A DNA stretch of 59,899 nucleotides from Sporodiniella umbellata (Eukaryota > Mucoromycota > Mucoromycetes > Mucorales > Rhizopodaceae): positions 1 to 59,899 of the forward strand of contig JAIXMR010000139.1 of NCBI GenBank assembly GCA_025677835.1. The letters are read 5' to 3'. Below the pieces are notes generated by a model. The model did no database searches, had not been told where the DNA came from, and saw only the letters and a list, made by a program, of their open reading frames with translations. Below are positions 21,584-33,675 of the stretch, piece after piece (the first letter of the stretch is position 1; each line of letters begins with the position of its first letter). The position numbers and the translations under genes were made by a program.

Positions 21584-21861
21584 GCATTAGAATTCTCCAA
21601 AAACAACAACTATTCATTCTCTCCAATCATTCTTTATATCTTTAGAAACTATCACATCACTTATAATAACTGCACTAAAAAACAACAACCAAACAAAGGA
21701 AAAGAAAACCCTTTCTGTTTTTATTTTTTTTATTTTTTACTAGAACAACTAAAACAATAAAACAAAACTAGATCTATTTCCTGCACCCTGCTCTTACTGC
21801 TTTTCTTAAAGTAAAAAAATAAAAAAATAGAAACTCCGTTCGTTGTTTTTTCTTTCTATTC

Positions 21862-23664
21862 ATGTCGAATATTTACGCTTTAGAGCCTCATACAGAGTAA
21901 ATTAAAGACTTGTGTTTGAAAAAAGAGAACTTATGTTAATGGTTCTATAGCGGCAAGGTCATTTTACATACTACTTCAGGAGATATTGAGATTGAGCTCT
22001 GGGGAAAAGAAGCTCCCCGAGCCACACGTAATTTCATTCAGTTGTGTCTAGAAGGCTATTACGACAATACAATCTTTCATCGTATTGTACCCGACTTTCT
22101 TGTTCAGGGAGGCGATCCTACTGGCACAGGTCAAGGTAAGGTTTTCTGAAAAAAAAAAAAAAACCCCCCCCCCGTCATAAAAAAAAAGTAATGGCTGAAT
22201 CGTTAGAAAAGGGGGTGAATCGATTTACGAAGATGGGTTCGCCAACGAGTTTCATTCTCGGTTACGTTTCAACCGTCGAGGTTTAGTAGGTGTGGCCAAC
22301 ACTGGTCAAGACGATAACGGCTCGCAATTTTTTATCACGTTGGATCGAGCCGATGAATTAACCCGTCGACATACGTTGTTTGGCCGTGTAGCAGGCGAGA
22401 CATTGTTTAACGTGATGAAGATGACTGAACTCGAGTTGGATGCCAACGAAAGGCCCAAATATCCACCCAAGATCAAACGAACCGAGGTAGTGATGAATCC
22501 CTTTGATGACATCTTGCCTCGTATTACCGAACGTGAAAAGCAGCATGCAAAAGAGATAGAAGAAAAACGAAAGGCGGCCGAGGCAGCCAAGAAAAAGAAG
22601 CCAGCAAAAAAGTAAAGTTTATGATCTATATCAACAGCACTAAACTTTGTTTCTCTAGGCAGTTAAACTTACTGTCGTTTGGTGAAGAGGCAGCGGAGGC
22701 AGAGATAGAGATTGAAAAAGAAACAGTCTTTAAAAAAAAGAGTGCCTACGACTACTTGGAAAATTCTGCACCTGCTTCTGAGACTTTACAAGAAGAGCTA
22801 GATAAGCCGAGTGCTATTGCTATTAAGCTGGAAGAGATGAAAGCCAAGGAAAAACAACGTGATGAGGAGAGAAGAAAGAGAATACAGGAAGAAAAAGAGA
22901 AAAAGAAAAAGGCTTTGGAAGAACAGGAAAAGATGCGACAGAACGTAGTGATCCCTGAAACGCGTCAGGATGCTATTGAGAAAATGAAGCAGGACATTCG
23001 AAGTCTGTCAAAACCTGTCTCCGAACCTGAGCCAGTTGCTAAAAAAGAGAAAAAACGTTCCTTGGTAGCTCTTGAGCGAGAGAAATATGCTAGCCAGAAG
23101 AAAAAAAAGGCAAAAAAAGGCGACGATTCCGACGTAATTCTATATAGAATACTGCCCTTTCGAAAAGAGAGAGTAACAATATCTGTTTTATTTTTGTAGG
23201 TTTTCAAGAAGCTTTTATCGTTTCAAAAAAAATTATCTTCTGCACAAGAATTGGAGGAGGCACCTAAAAAAGAACTGACAGCATGTAAAATTCATGACAT
23301 TCCAGGTTGTGAATCCTGTCGGGATACAACAATAGATGTAGAGGAAGAAGTGGATGACTCAGGTTGGATTGCACATCGACTTGTATTTGACAAAGACTTG
23401 AAAGGCAAAGATTTGATGAAGAGAAAGGATGCTTTGGACGATTATGTGGTCATTGATCCTCGTAGCCGAGAGGCACAAGCTAAACAAGAAGAGTACGAAC
23501 AACATAAAACCTCTAGTCGAAGAAGAGACGAGATCCGATCACGAAGAGAGCCTGAAGAAAGAGACTCACGTAAAAGATATCGGGAGAGTTCGCGTTATGA
23601 CGACAGAAGGGACTATGAACACTCCAGTCGTCGCCGTAGTAGATCAAGAGACCGAAAACGATAA
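21862..23664 (+). CDS. CWC27: spliceosome-associated peptidyl-prolyl isomerase-like protein CWC27
   Basis: Five exons (21862-21896, 21951-22135, 22212-22611, 22659-23133, 23200-23664) give 519 residues. The N-terminal cyclophilin domain (about 12-175) has SGDIEIELWGKEAPRATRNF, FHRIVPDFLVQGGDPTGTG, ANTGQDDNGSQFFITLDRA and HTLFGRV. It is followed by the CWC27-specific LNLLSFGEEA, a long Lys/Glu coiled coil, a conserved Cys segment (ACKIHDIPGCESCRDT), DDSGWIAHRLVF and YVVIDPR, and an RS-rich tail (SSRRRSRSRDRKR). Known role: a component of activated spliceosomes (Bact), where it pairs with CWC22/eIF4A3. The tail suggests nuclear targeting. The start MSNIYALEPHT matches the family start, and exon 1 is only 35 nt. 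The gene is convergent with the BAG6-like gene. Confidence 0.95.
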
Positions 23665-23803
23665 ACAAACAAATAGAATAAAAAGAAGTAAAACGACAAA
23701 GAAAGGAGAGTACGTGTCTATCTATATATATATGTATGTGCTTGTGTATGTGAATGTTTGTTTTTTTTTTTGTTTTTTTTCTGTTTTTTGTTTTTTTTTA
23801 TTG

Positions 23804-25390
23804 CTATTCTGTTTTCTTTTTCCCTTTGCCATCTTCCTGTTTTGTCTTCTTTACCGAATCCTCCTGGTCTTCTTCATTTTTACGTTTCGATCCGCTAGCT
23901 GTGTTTGTTTCTGTGACGGGAGGAGCTGTAGGCGTCCTGATAGCTTGCGTTTCACCACGTGGAGAAGGACGAGAGGGCGGGTGTGTAGCTCTGGATCTTC
24001 GGGAGTCGATCTCCATTGTACTTAACACAGAGCCCATGAAGTGATGAATTAGGCTCATACCTTGCACTACTCTGGATGTTGAAAGCACACGTCGATTTAA
24101 GTCGGTCTAGTGAATTCTAAGGTTAATATACAACCTAGTTTGAAACTATTCAAAACTATCTCACATTGTCATCCGGCTGTCTTAAACTCTCAGCTATTTC
24201 TCTTAATCTGGGCACAGTCTCAAGTGTCAAATCGGCAAGTTGATCCAGTGCACCACTGACTTGAGAAAGTTGAGTTCTGCCATCCGTTCTAAGTGACGCT
24301 CTGATCTCCTGTAGTTGTTCTGTTGTTGAGTTGACACTGAGTAAAGGAGAGGAACCTAAAAGAATAAGATACGGTGGTTACGGTTACAATGCACTTACTA
24401 TCTCTTTGTTCGTTGTTTCCTTCACGAAGCATCGCTCTTACGTTTCTCATAGAGGCCAAAGTCCTAGCTAGTCTTACTTCCACATTTGGCTATTGGTCAA
24501 AAGAAATTTGGTGTATATGAGAAACACAATTCTTGAAAAAAAAAAAATTTGCTCCTACAGGAAAACCTAAAGAGGAGGAACTAAGTGAAGGACGAGTATC
24601 TCTTTGGCCAAAACTGAAAGCAAAAGGAGGTCTCAGTGAGCCAGGTATGGTAGGCAAATTATTCTATACAACCAACGAGTTAGAAAAAGAAAAAGATATG
24701 ATGCAAGTATAGGCATATCATACATTTGTGGGTTCTACAGGTGTTTCAGCAGGTCGTTCTACAGGTCGTTCTACAGGTCTTTCAGTAGGTCGATAGCCTG
24801 TGGCGAGGCCGTTCAGAACGGAGGATATTAACTATTGATAATTCTAAGTCTTGAATGTATATACAGAGAGTGCTTATATATTTACCGAATTACTGTCAGT
24901 CATATCAGAGGAGTCTAAAGAGAAAAATGCATAGCCTTCCATCATTGGAAAACGAGTAGGCGTGGTTCGAGTAGGGTTGGGAGTATCTAAAGAGAGATGA
25001 GTAAGACTGGTACGAGTAGCTCGACATTTACCATTGTTGGGATTGACAGGCGCATCCTGAGGTCGAATGACTAAATGAATGACTTTTCCATTATCCAAAT
25101 TGGCTTAAAAAAAAAAAAAAGATGAATAATCAGGTTTTAGTTACTAGTGAAGGGGAAAGGGTTTCGCTCAAGTAGATGATTTTACCGTAGTCATCCAAGT
25201 TTTTATCGTCTTTCAAAACTTTTCCTTGAAATATTAAACGTTGTCTATTGCTTTCGACATCAAAGACGATTTGAATTTCTTGTTTCAGTTGCAATACCGA
25301 GGCATTACGAGGTAAGGTGACTGAGGTTGTGCGTTGCTCTAATGATTTGATTTGTAAGGCAATGTGGTTGATGTCTTGGGTATCGGTCAT
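23804..25390 (-). CDS. BAG6-like protein with N-terminal ubiquitin-like domain
   Basis: Eight exons (25186-25390, 25032-25103, 24886-24986, 24724-24831, 24559-24663, 24399-24489, 24165-24355, 23804-24106) give 391 residues. Residues about 8-88 are a ubiquitin-like fold with QRLIFQGKVLKDDKNLDDY and GKVIHLVIRP, closest by eye to the UBL of metazoan BAG6/Scythe. A Pro/Thr-rich linker follows, with a 12-bp DNA repeat coding ERPV units, then a helical region (SLRTDGRTQLSQVSGALDQL) and a basic bipartite nuclear signal at the end (KRKN ... KKTKQEDGKGKKK). It is much shorter than animal BAG6 (about 1100 aa) and I see no BAG domain. Animal BAG6 guides tail-anchored and mislocalised proteins to insertion or degradation; whether this short form does so is inference. 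A DSK2-type UBL protein is the main alternative. Confidence 0.8.
24731..24792 (-). repeat. 12-bp coding tandem repeat in the BAG6-like gene
   Basis: Four to five imperfect copies of a CCTGTAGAACGA-type unit (minus strand), encoding RPTERPVERPVERPAETPVE. The unit keeps frame and lengthens the proline-rich linker. Confidence 0.85.
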
Positions 25391-25671
25391 TTTCTCTTAA
25401 ATTTGCAAAGAAGATAGTAATAGCAACAATCAATATTAAAAAAAAGTTAAAATACAATTTCTATGGATAAAAAAGGAGAAAAAGGGTCTTGGTGTCAATA
25501 TTTAGACCTCTTTACCAAAAGAGTCACAGTGTAAAAAAAAATACTAAAATTTGAAAAGGCGCAATAGGCAATCGATGATGTCAATGACTACGCACAGCTA
25601 AACGATTTTTATATTAAGTTGGATTGATTGATTAATGGGTTGATAGATTGTGTATATGATGTGGTTAGTTT

Positions 25672-27469
<1,798 letters not shown>

Positions 27470-27717
27470 TTATAATAGAAAAGAAAAGAAAAGAAAAAAC
27501 ATAAAAAAAAAAGTACTCTGGTACACACATCGTACCACCCTGCTCTTTATTCTCCGCCATCTCCCTTTTGGGGAATAAATTCTATAGTGAATTAGGGTTA
27601 GACCCTGTTTTTTTTCTCAACTCCACAAAAGTTTAATTCGATAGGAGGTCAAAGTGAAAATAATGCAGTAAAAAAACGGCAAGAAAATTTTTTCGAAATG
27701 TTTTTTTAATCGACACA

Positions 27718-29588
27718 ATGAGACTCTTTACCACTCCAAAATCTCTCCATTCCTTTGCGAACATTCAAAAGAGAGGTAAATGAGCGCATAAGAAAAACAT
27801 GTTGAGAAAAAAAAGTCTAGGTCTGAGTCAGCCTTCGTTTTCTGTCTATATCCACTGGCCATACTGTAAAAGGTGAGCAAAGAAAGGAGGAATCGAGATC
27901 TGAACAGCCAACTAGTAAATGCACCTATTGCAACTTTAACAAATACGTTCAACCCAAACAGCCGCCCAACCAACGTCTTATGAAAGCCATGAGACGCGAA
28001 CTGCTTTATTTCTTGAGACATGAAAAATACGGTTTAAAGTCTAAAAAGATCCATTCAATTTATTTTGGAGGCGGTACACCAAGTAAAGCGCTTTTTTGAA
28101 AGAAATAAAAAAAAACTGACAGCTTTTCATTAGGTTTAGCAGAGGTAATAAGGGATACTATAGAAGAATGATTGATACATAATTGCTATCAGCCGACAGT
28201 AATTGGGTCATTATTGGACGTATTGGATCAAGAAATCGGATTAGACGAAAAAACAGAAATCACCTTAGAAGTAAACTTTTTTTTCCTTCTACACTCTTTG
28301 TAACCTAATTTTTCTTGATCCCAAAAGGCCAACCCGACTGTAAATATATACAAGTCTTGAATGAAAGACGATCAAAGCCACGATCCTTATTTATTGTCTT
28401 TTTAGTCTGTCGAGCACGATCAGTTGAAAGCCTTTAAAGCGGTAGGAATCAACCGGCTCTCTTTGGGGATTCAATCCTTTGATGACCGAGACCTCCAATT
28501 GCTTGGCCGAGACCACTCAACATCAGACGCGTTTCGTGCTCTCGGCGCTGCTAAACATCTGTTCCCCAAAGTTTCTTTTGATTTGATATATGCTCGCCCT
28601 GGGCAAAGTTTGAAAGGTAGCCGATAAACTTGTTGAACCAGTACTGACGATGTTTTTCCTCTTTTTCAGGTTGGCAAAATGAACTAAAAGTAGGACAAAA
28701 AAAAAAAAAAAAAAAAACAGTAAAAGCTGATGATCTTCTGTTGGAAAGGAAGCACTCGGATTAGCAGGCGATCATCTCTCCATGTACCAACTGACAATGG
28801 AAAAAAGCAGCCCGTTACATAAACAATATAAACAAGGGAAGTTGCCAGATTTACCTGAGGCAGAGATAGCTGCTGAGATGTACGAAGAAACTATTCGATT
28901 GTCCCAAGCAGCTGGGTTTACCCAATACGAAGTCTCGAGTTATGCGCGAGGATCAAAAGCAATCAGTCGTCACAACTTCTCTTACTGGCAAGGAATGGAT
29001 TATTTAGGAATTGGACCTGGGGCTCATGGAAGACTTAGTACGAGTCAAGGACGTGTCCGAACATTTGGGGTAAAACAGGCTTGGTTTCATTTTTTGTATG
29101 TTTATGTACAATCCATAGGAATTCCACCCTGATCAGTACATGGCTCTATGTGAAAAGGAAGGAGAGGGTATACGTAAAATAGACCCGATAAGCTTTCAGA
29201 CCGTGGCAGAGGTAATTACAGTTTACTTACTTTTCTACACGGCTTACCGTCTTTGGGTAGGAGCTGATTATGTTTGGTCTACGTACTCGAATGGGTATTC
29301 CCAGAACTAGGTTTCGTCAATTAACTTCAAAGCCTTTAGATGATGTAACACCTTAAATATGTTTTCAGTTACTTTATAACAATGTCTCTTTAGTTTATAG
29401 ACCAAGAGCAGTTAGCATTATTGATACAGCATGGCTTCTTAATTCAAGAAGAGAAACTGCGGGACGTTGACATGGAGCGCTTTACACCTCACGAATTATT
29501 GACTGAGTGGGATCAAAGCGGAGGCATTCGGCCGACTCAAAAAGGGCTGGAGTGTATTGACTCAATATTGCCACGTCTTTTGCTCTAA
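27718..29588 (+). CDS. HemW-like radical SAM protein (anaerobic coproporphyrinogen III oxidase family)
   Basis: Twelve exons (27718-27775, 27821-27872, 27916-28082, 28134-28144, 28193-28270, 28328-28339, 28406-28616, 28670-28689, 28749-29069, 29119-29211, 29261-29344, 29394-29588) give 433 residues. The radical SAM cluster motif CxxxCxxC is Cys35, Cys39 and Cys42 (YCKSKCTYCNF), preceded by VYIHWPY. GGGTPS, INRLSLGIQSF, DLIYARPGQ, YEVSSYARG and YLGIGPGAHGR follow in family order. Members closest to HemW are regarded as haem chaperones or trafficking factors, not oxidases; the Cys arrangement here fits HemW. The N-terminal 20 residues (MRLFTTPKSLHSFANIQKRG) are basic, consistent with mitochondrial targeting. 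Exons 4 and 6 are 11 and 12 nt long and both are needed for the frame and motifs. Confidence 0.92.
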
Positions 29589-29798
29589 AGAAAAGAAAGA
29601 TCAATTAAAAAATTGCTGTTAATGTAAACAGTAAGAGATGAGAAGTTTTGGTTTATTAAAGAGCACTTTGGATGAGCGCTTCAATTGAATAAGGAATTGG
29701 TATATGCCATGCTTTTAGCAGTGTAAGAAATTGAAGGATGGCTGTTTTTAAATAGAGTGTAGCTTGTTGAATAAGTGTCGTCTATATTTCGTTGTAAT

Positions 29799-31647
29799 TT
29801 AGATAGATGCACGCTTTTTTTCTTTTACCTTAGGCGACATGCTATTCATATACATGGTGCGAAATGTTTGAATCGCATGGAGGCTTTCTGTAAATCGATT
29901 GAATGTGTTGAAAAGAGCTACAATTTCACTTCTTTCAAACAAATCGGGGTTTTTGACAGGACTAAAATACAAGGTTAAGATAAGAAAAACCAACCGACTA
30001 TAGTACTTACTCTAAGGTGTTGTCTTCATAAGAGAATAGAGCCTTTAAAGCAGTTCCTAGGCCGACTGTTTGGAGTTTTCCCCAAAGTCTACATTTCTCA
30101 CATCCAACACAGTCCATGATTCTTGATACGTTTCTGAAGTGATCTCTGAATTCTTGTTTCAAAGCCTTTTTTTTAACAATATAAAAAAATATTAAAAAAG
30201 AGCTCATTCATATAGGTAGAGCGTTTTTTTTTTTACCTGGGCTCCTGGGCCTCTAAACATTGATGTTTCATCAAAAGTAGAAGAACAAGAAGAAGTACTC
30301 TTGACAAGATCTTGTACCCAACGACTTGTTTTCACATCTTCCTCATGATCTCCAGTTGTAAAAGCATACTGCTCAAGATATGGTCCTACTTTGTTGACAG
30401 CTCTTAATAGGACAGCATAAGCAAAATAAACATTTTGTAGTCTTTCAGGGTGAGATCCAATACGATTGACGAAACATTCTAAATTGGGTCCCTTTTCAAA
30501 AGAATAAAGTGAGTTGAAAAGAAACTACGAAAATAAGACATCTATCGTTACCCAAACGCCTGTCTCTTGATTGAACCATTCATCACAGATATGAATAGAG
30601 ATTGAAGAGTGGAGACCTGAGATGAGGCGGTAATACACTCTTTTTTCTAAACAGATTTCGTCTACTGTTTCTTTCGACCCGTCTGGTGTTTCAGCCATAC
30701 TGTTCAAAAACTGTTGAAGGCCAGCCTTGTCTTTGGGTACTTTAAGGAAAGGTTGTTTGGAATTATTCATAATTGCGCTGCAAGTCTCACATCCCTCAGT
30801 CATTTGGTGTACGATATCAAAACAATTCTCTTCGTAGACCGCTCTCCAGACACGCGCCGAAGAAGGCCCGGCATAACCTGTAAACCTTTCAGGATTTTCG
30901 GTCAGATCCACATACACCACACTTTCTGAATCCAATCGATCGTCCACTACGCAGAAATCTTGATCTTTATATGTGCATTTAGGTGCTGTCAATAACTTGA
31001 TACCGTTTTATGGTTAGACTTTCTGTGAGTATTCGTTTGACGCTAATCGCTTACCGATTGGCCTTTGGGCAGTTGAATAGCGCTTAGGGCTGCTTTTCGC
31101 CAATCTTCAGGTATTGATTCCTATCCAGGATTAGATACCATGTGGCTCTTTTTGGTTTTTTTTTACCTCATTCACTGTAGCCACAGAGCAATCGCGGTTT
31201 GTACACAATGAATTCTCGTCCCAAAAAGGACAATCTCTCCAAAGATCTGCCTAGAGTAAAATACGTCAGAGCGAACAATCCAAATATGCAGGTTGACTTT
31301 GTCTTTACTCTATAGTAGCGAAAAAATTTGGTTTGAACAAGGTGTTGGATTTTATCAAAGACGTCCTTCTGAACTTCCTCAATGCTTTTAAAATCACAGC
31401 AAGTATCTTTGATTTGTCCACTAGGCTAAATAGGAGTTAACAAAAACTTGTTTCACAATCGCAGTCTCTTTGTTTTATTGAGTGTTCTATTTACACTACA
31501 ATAGTCTCCTTTGTCCGTCAATACATTTTCTACAAACTTAATAGGGGACGGGTCTTGTAAAACAGATTGAGGTCCTAACTCTGCTTGAAACGTAGGTAGT
31601 ATCAAAGTACTGAGAGTCAGTCCATAGAATAACAGTTGACTTTTCAT
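29799..31647 (-). CDS. ERO1: endoplasmic reticulum oxidoreductin 1
   Basis: Eight exons (31495-31647, 31309-31425, 31167-31250, 31055-31120, 30552-30995, 30237-30491, 30011-30165, 29799-29961) give 478 residues. A signal peptide ([20 protein letters not shown]) is followed by FFRYYR...[24 protein letters not shown], a [27 protein letters not shown] segment in two parts with the active-site CxxC at about 395 and 398, and [15 protein letters not shown]1 takes electrons from protein disulfide isomerase and passes them by FAD to oxygen, driving disulfide formation in the ER lumen. The C-terminus ([10 protein letters not shown]) carries no HDEL, so retention must rely on another signal or partner. 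The gene is convergent with the HemW-like gene. Confidence 0.96.
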
Positions 31648-32337
31648 AGATTTTTTTTTAGGTTATAAAAGAAGAAAGAAAAGAAACTAAGAACAAGCAA
31701 AAAGGAAAATATGTAAAAAAAAAAAAAGCAAGAATTAATAATTTATAATCAATTTACTCTCTGCTTTTGAAACGTGGCAAGTGAATAAAAATCCACAATT
31801 AAAAAAAAAAGTCACCTTATATTTACTTTTTTTTGCGACTGATTTGATATTACATGGCTTAAAAAAGAACAGCAATACAATAAAAGGCTAAGAAAAACGA
31901 GGCACAGCCAAGGTTGTTGTTTATTTTCCTCACTCTATTCTACTAATTACTGTCATTTTTACTGATGTGACTATTGTTTACTAAGCTTCTTCTGATTGCT
32001 CTGGCTGACAATAGATTTTACATCAAAAGAAATACGGGCACGCTTTTTGCTGCCTTTATCTTAGCAGCAAACAATTTTCGTGAAAAGCCCTATTGCGTCT
32101 CTTAGGATATGGACTCGCTCGCTACAAATATCGCTTGAAGTAACTGATTGACTCTTTGGGAAATAGACTTGAAGGCAATTTGAAAGGCAGCATATATGAA
32201 GTAGTGTCAATTTCGATTGGCTGACACTTTGTTTTCGCCTAACGGAAACAAAGCCAATTTTAGTGTTGTTGCTTTTTTTATGATATACACAAAAAAAGGA
32301 AAAAGCACAATAAATAAAACTTTCATGTTTATTGTGT
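31648..32337. other. intergenic DNA
   Basis: AT-rich, no gene seen. An inverted repeat AGTGTCA ... TGACACT with a 12-nt spacer lies near 32203-32228. Confidence 0.5.
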
Positions 32338-33675
32338 TTAGCGTATTTGTCTCAAATTGTAATTGGTTGTACACCGGTTACGGACTACTTTTGTCTTTTC
32401 GGGTGGTAACAAAAAATCAAGGTCGTCTTCATCTTTGACTTCTTTCTTGACCGTCTTTTTCTTTGTTACTTTCTGACATACTACTTCTTGACGGTTTGTT
32501 TTTTCAGAAAGTATTGTTTCTTTCTTGATTGACATTGCGACCTTTCTCTTGAATCGTTTTTTCATATCCTCTGTCATTCTCAGGACTTGCCTAGAGGGCG
32601 AGTAAGCAGTTGTTCGGCCACCAATCTTATCAAAAGAGAATTAGTACATGAAGATATCAAGAGGTGATGTTTACTGTCTCAAACTTAAGAACTTGGCCGT
32701 CTGGTAGAATGCCTTTTCCTAAACCACGTCCTTTGTTCCATCGGTATTTCATCAGCCAATCTGATGGAAACTTTTCTTCGTCGGCCTCTACATCGACTGC
32801 GGTTTGACATACATACTGAATGACATTGTAAAGAGTGCGTAGTTCGTCTTGGGTGAGGGTATGAGAATACTGCGCAGGATGGATTTTGCTCTGGTACAAG
32901 ACTTCGTCTGCCACCCAGTTCCCCACACCAGCAGAAAAGGATTGGTCCAACAAAAGCACCTTCAATGGAACTGAACGTTGCCCTACCAAGTCGCAAAACG
33001 CTTCAAACGAAGGCATGCTAAGAATAGGATCGAAGCCCAACCGACTGATCGGTTCGGATGTCAAGGGCTCTTGAACCAATCGGAGCCTAGCAATTCGTCT
33101 AGGATCTTTGAAACCAAATTGGACCTTCTTATCGCCCAGAGTAAATAGAATCTGTAATTTCCAATATTTAGGCGGCCATGTCTTTTCTTCGTGTTCAAAC
33201 TAAAGATAGCATAGAGTTAGCTTTTTGTACGTGTCTTTGCTTTTCTTGAGCCTACTCGAACACCACCTGTCATTCCCAGGTGGGCAACTATATGAGGGCC
33301 TTGATCTAGTACTAAATGAAACAGAGAGATTTGTATCTCTCTTTGTTGTCTGTTTGTTTGTTTGAATTAACTTACTCAATATAAAATACTTTCCTCTTCT
33401 TTGGGTATCAACCAGAGTTTTATTCAAAATTGATTGGGCAAATTCGGTGTGCTCAATATCCGGATAAACTAGATTGTCAGGTGTCTATAGAATGAAGTGT
33501 CAACGAAAACATTTTATGATCGCAGTCTTTTTTGACTTACTGTGTCTACATGAGTGATCTTGTAGTTCAATACTTGTCGATGGATACGACGTCTGGCTCT
33601 TTCTACCTTTAAAAATGAATGAGATTCGCTTTTGAACGACGGCCTTTATAAATGTACTTCTGCAATTTCAGGCAT
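32338..33675 (-). CDS. formamidopyrimidine-DNA glycosylase (Fpg/Nei family, plant/fungal type)
   Basis: Six exons (33658-33675, 33541-33606, 33376-33484, 33256-33311, 32675-33199, 32338-32625) give 353 residues. The protein starts MPEIAEVERARR: after Met removal Pro1 and Glu2 are the Schiff-base and proton-shuttle residues of the family. VAHLGMTGGVR, KDPRRIARL, LLLDQSFSAGVGNWVADEVLYQ (helix-two-turn-helix, split here only for length) and HPAQYSHTL follow. The usual C-terminal zinc finger is absent; instead IGGRTTAYSPSRQ and a Lys-rich tail match the zincless-finger form seen in plants. The enzyme excises oxidised purines and then nicks the strand. Exon 1 encodes just six residues, exactly the catalytic N-terminus. 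The tail (KKKTVKKEVKDEDD) probably aids nuclear import or DNA contact. Confidence 0.95.

Noticed and set aside
24741..24786. Short tandem repeats as a CRISPR-like array
   Set aside because: The 12-bp unit has no spacers, keeps the coding frame and lies in an exon.
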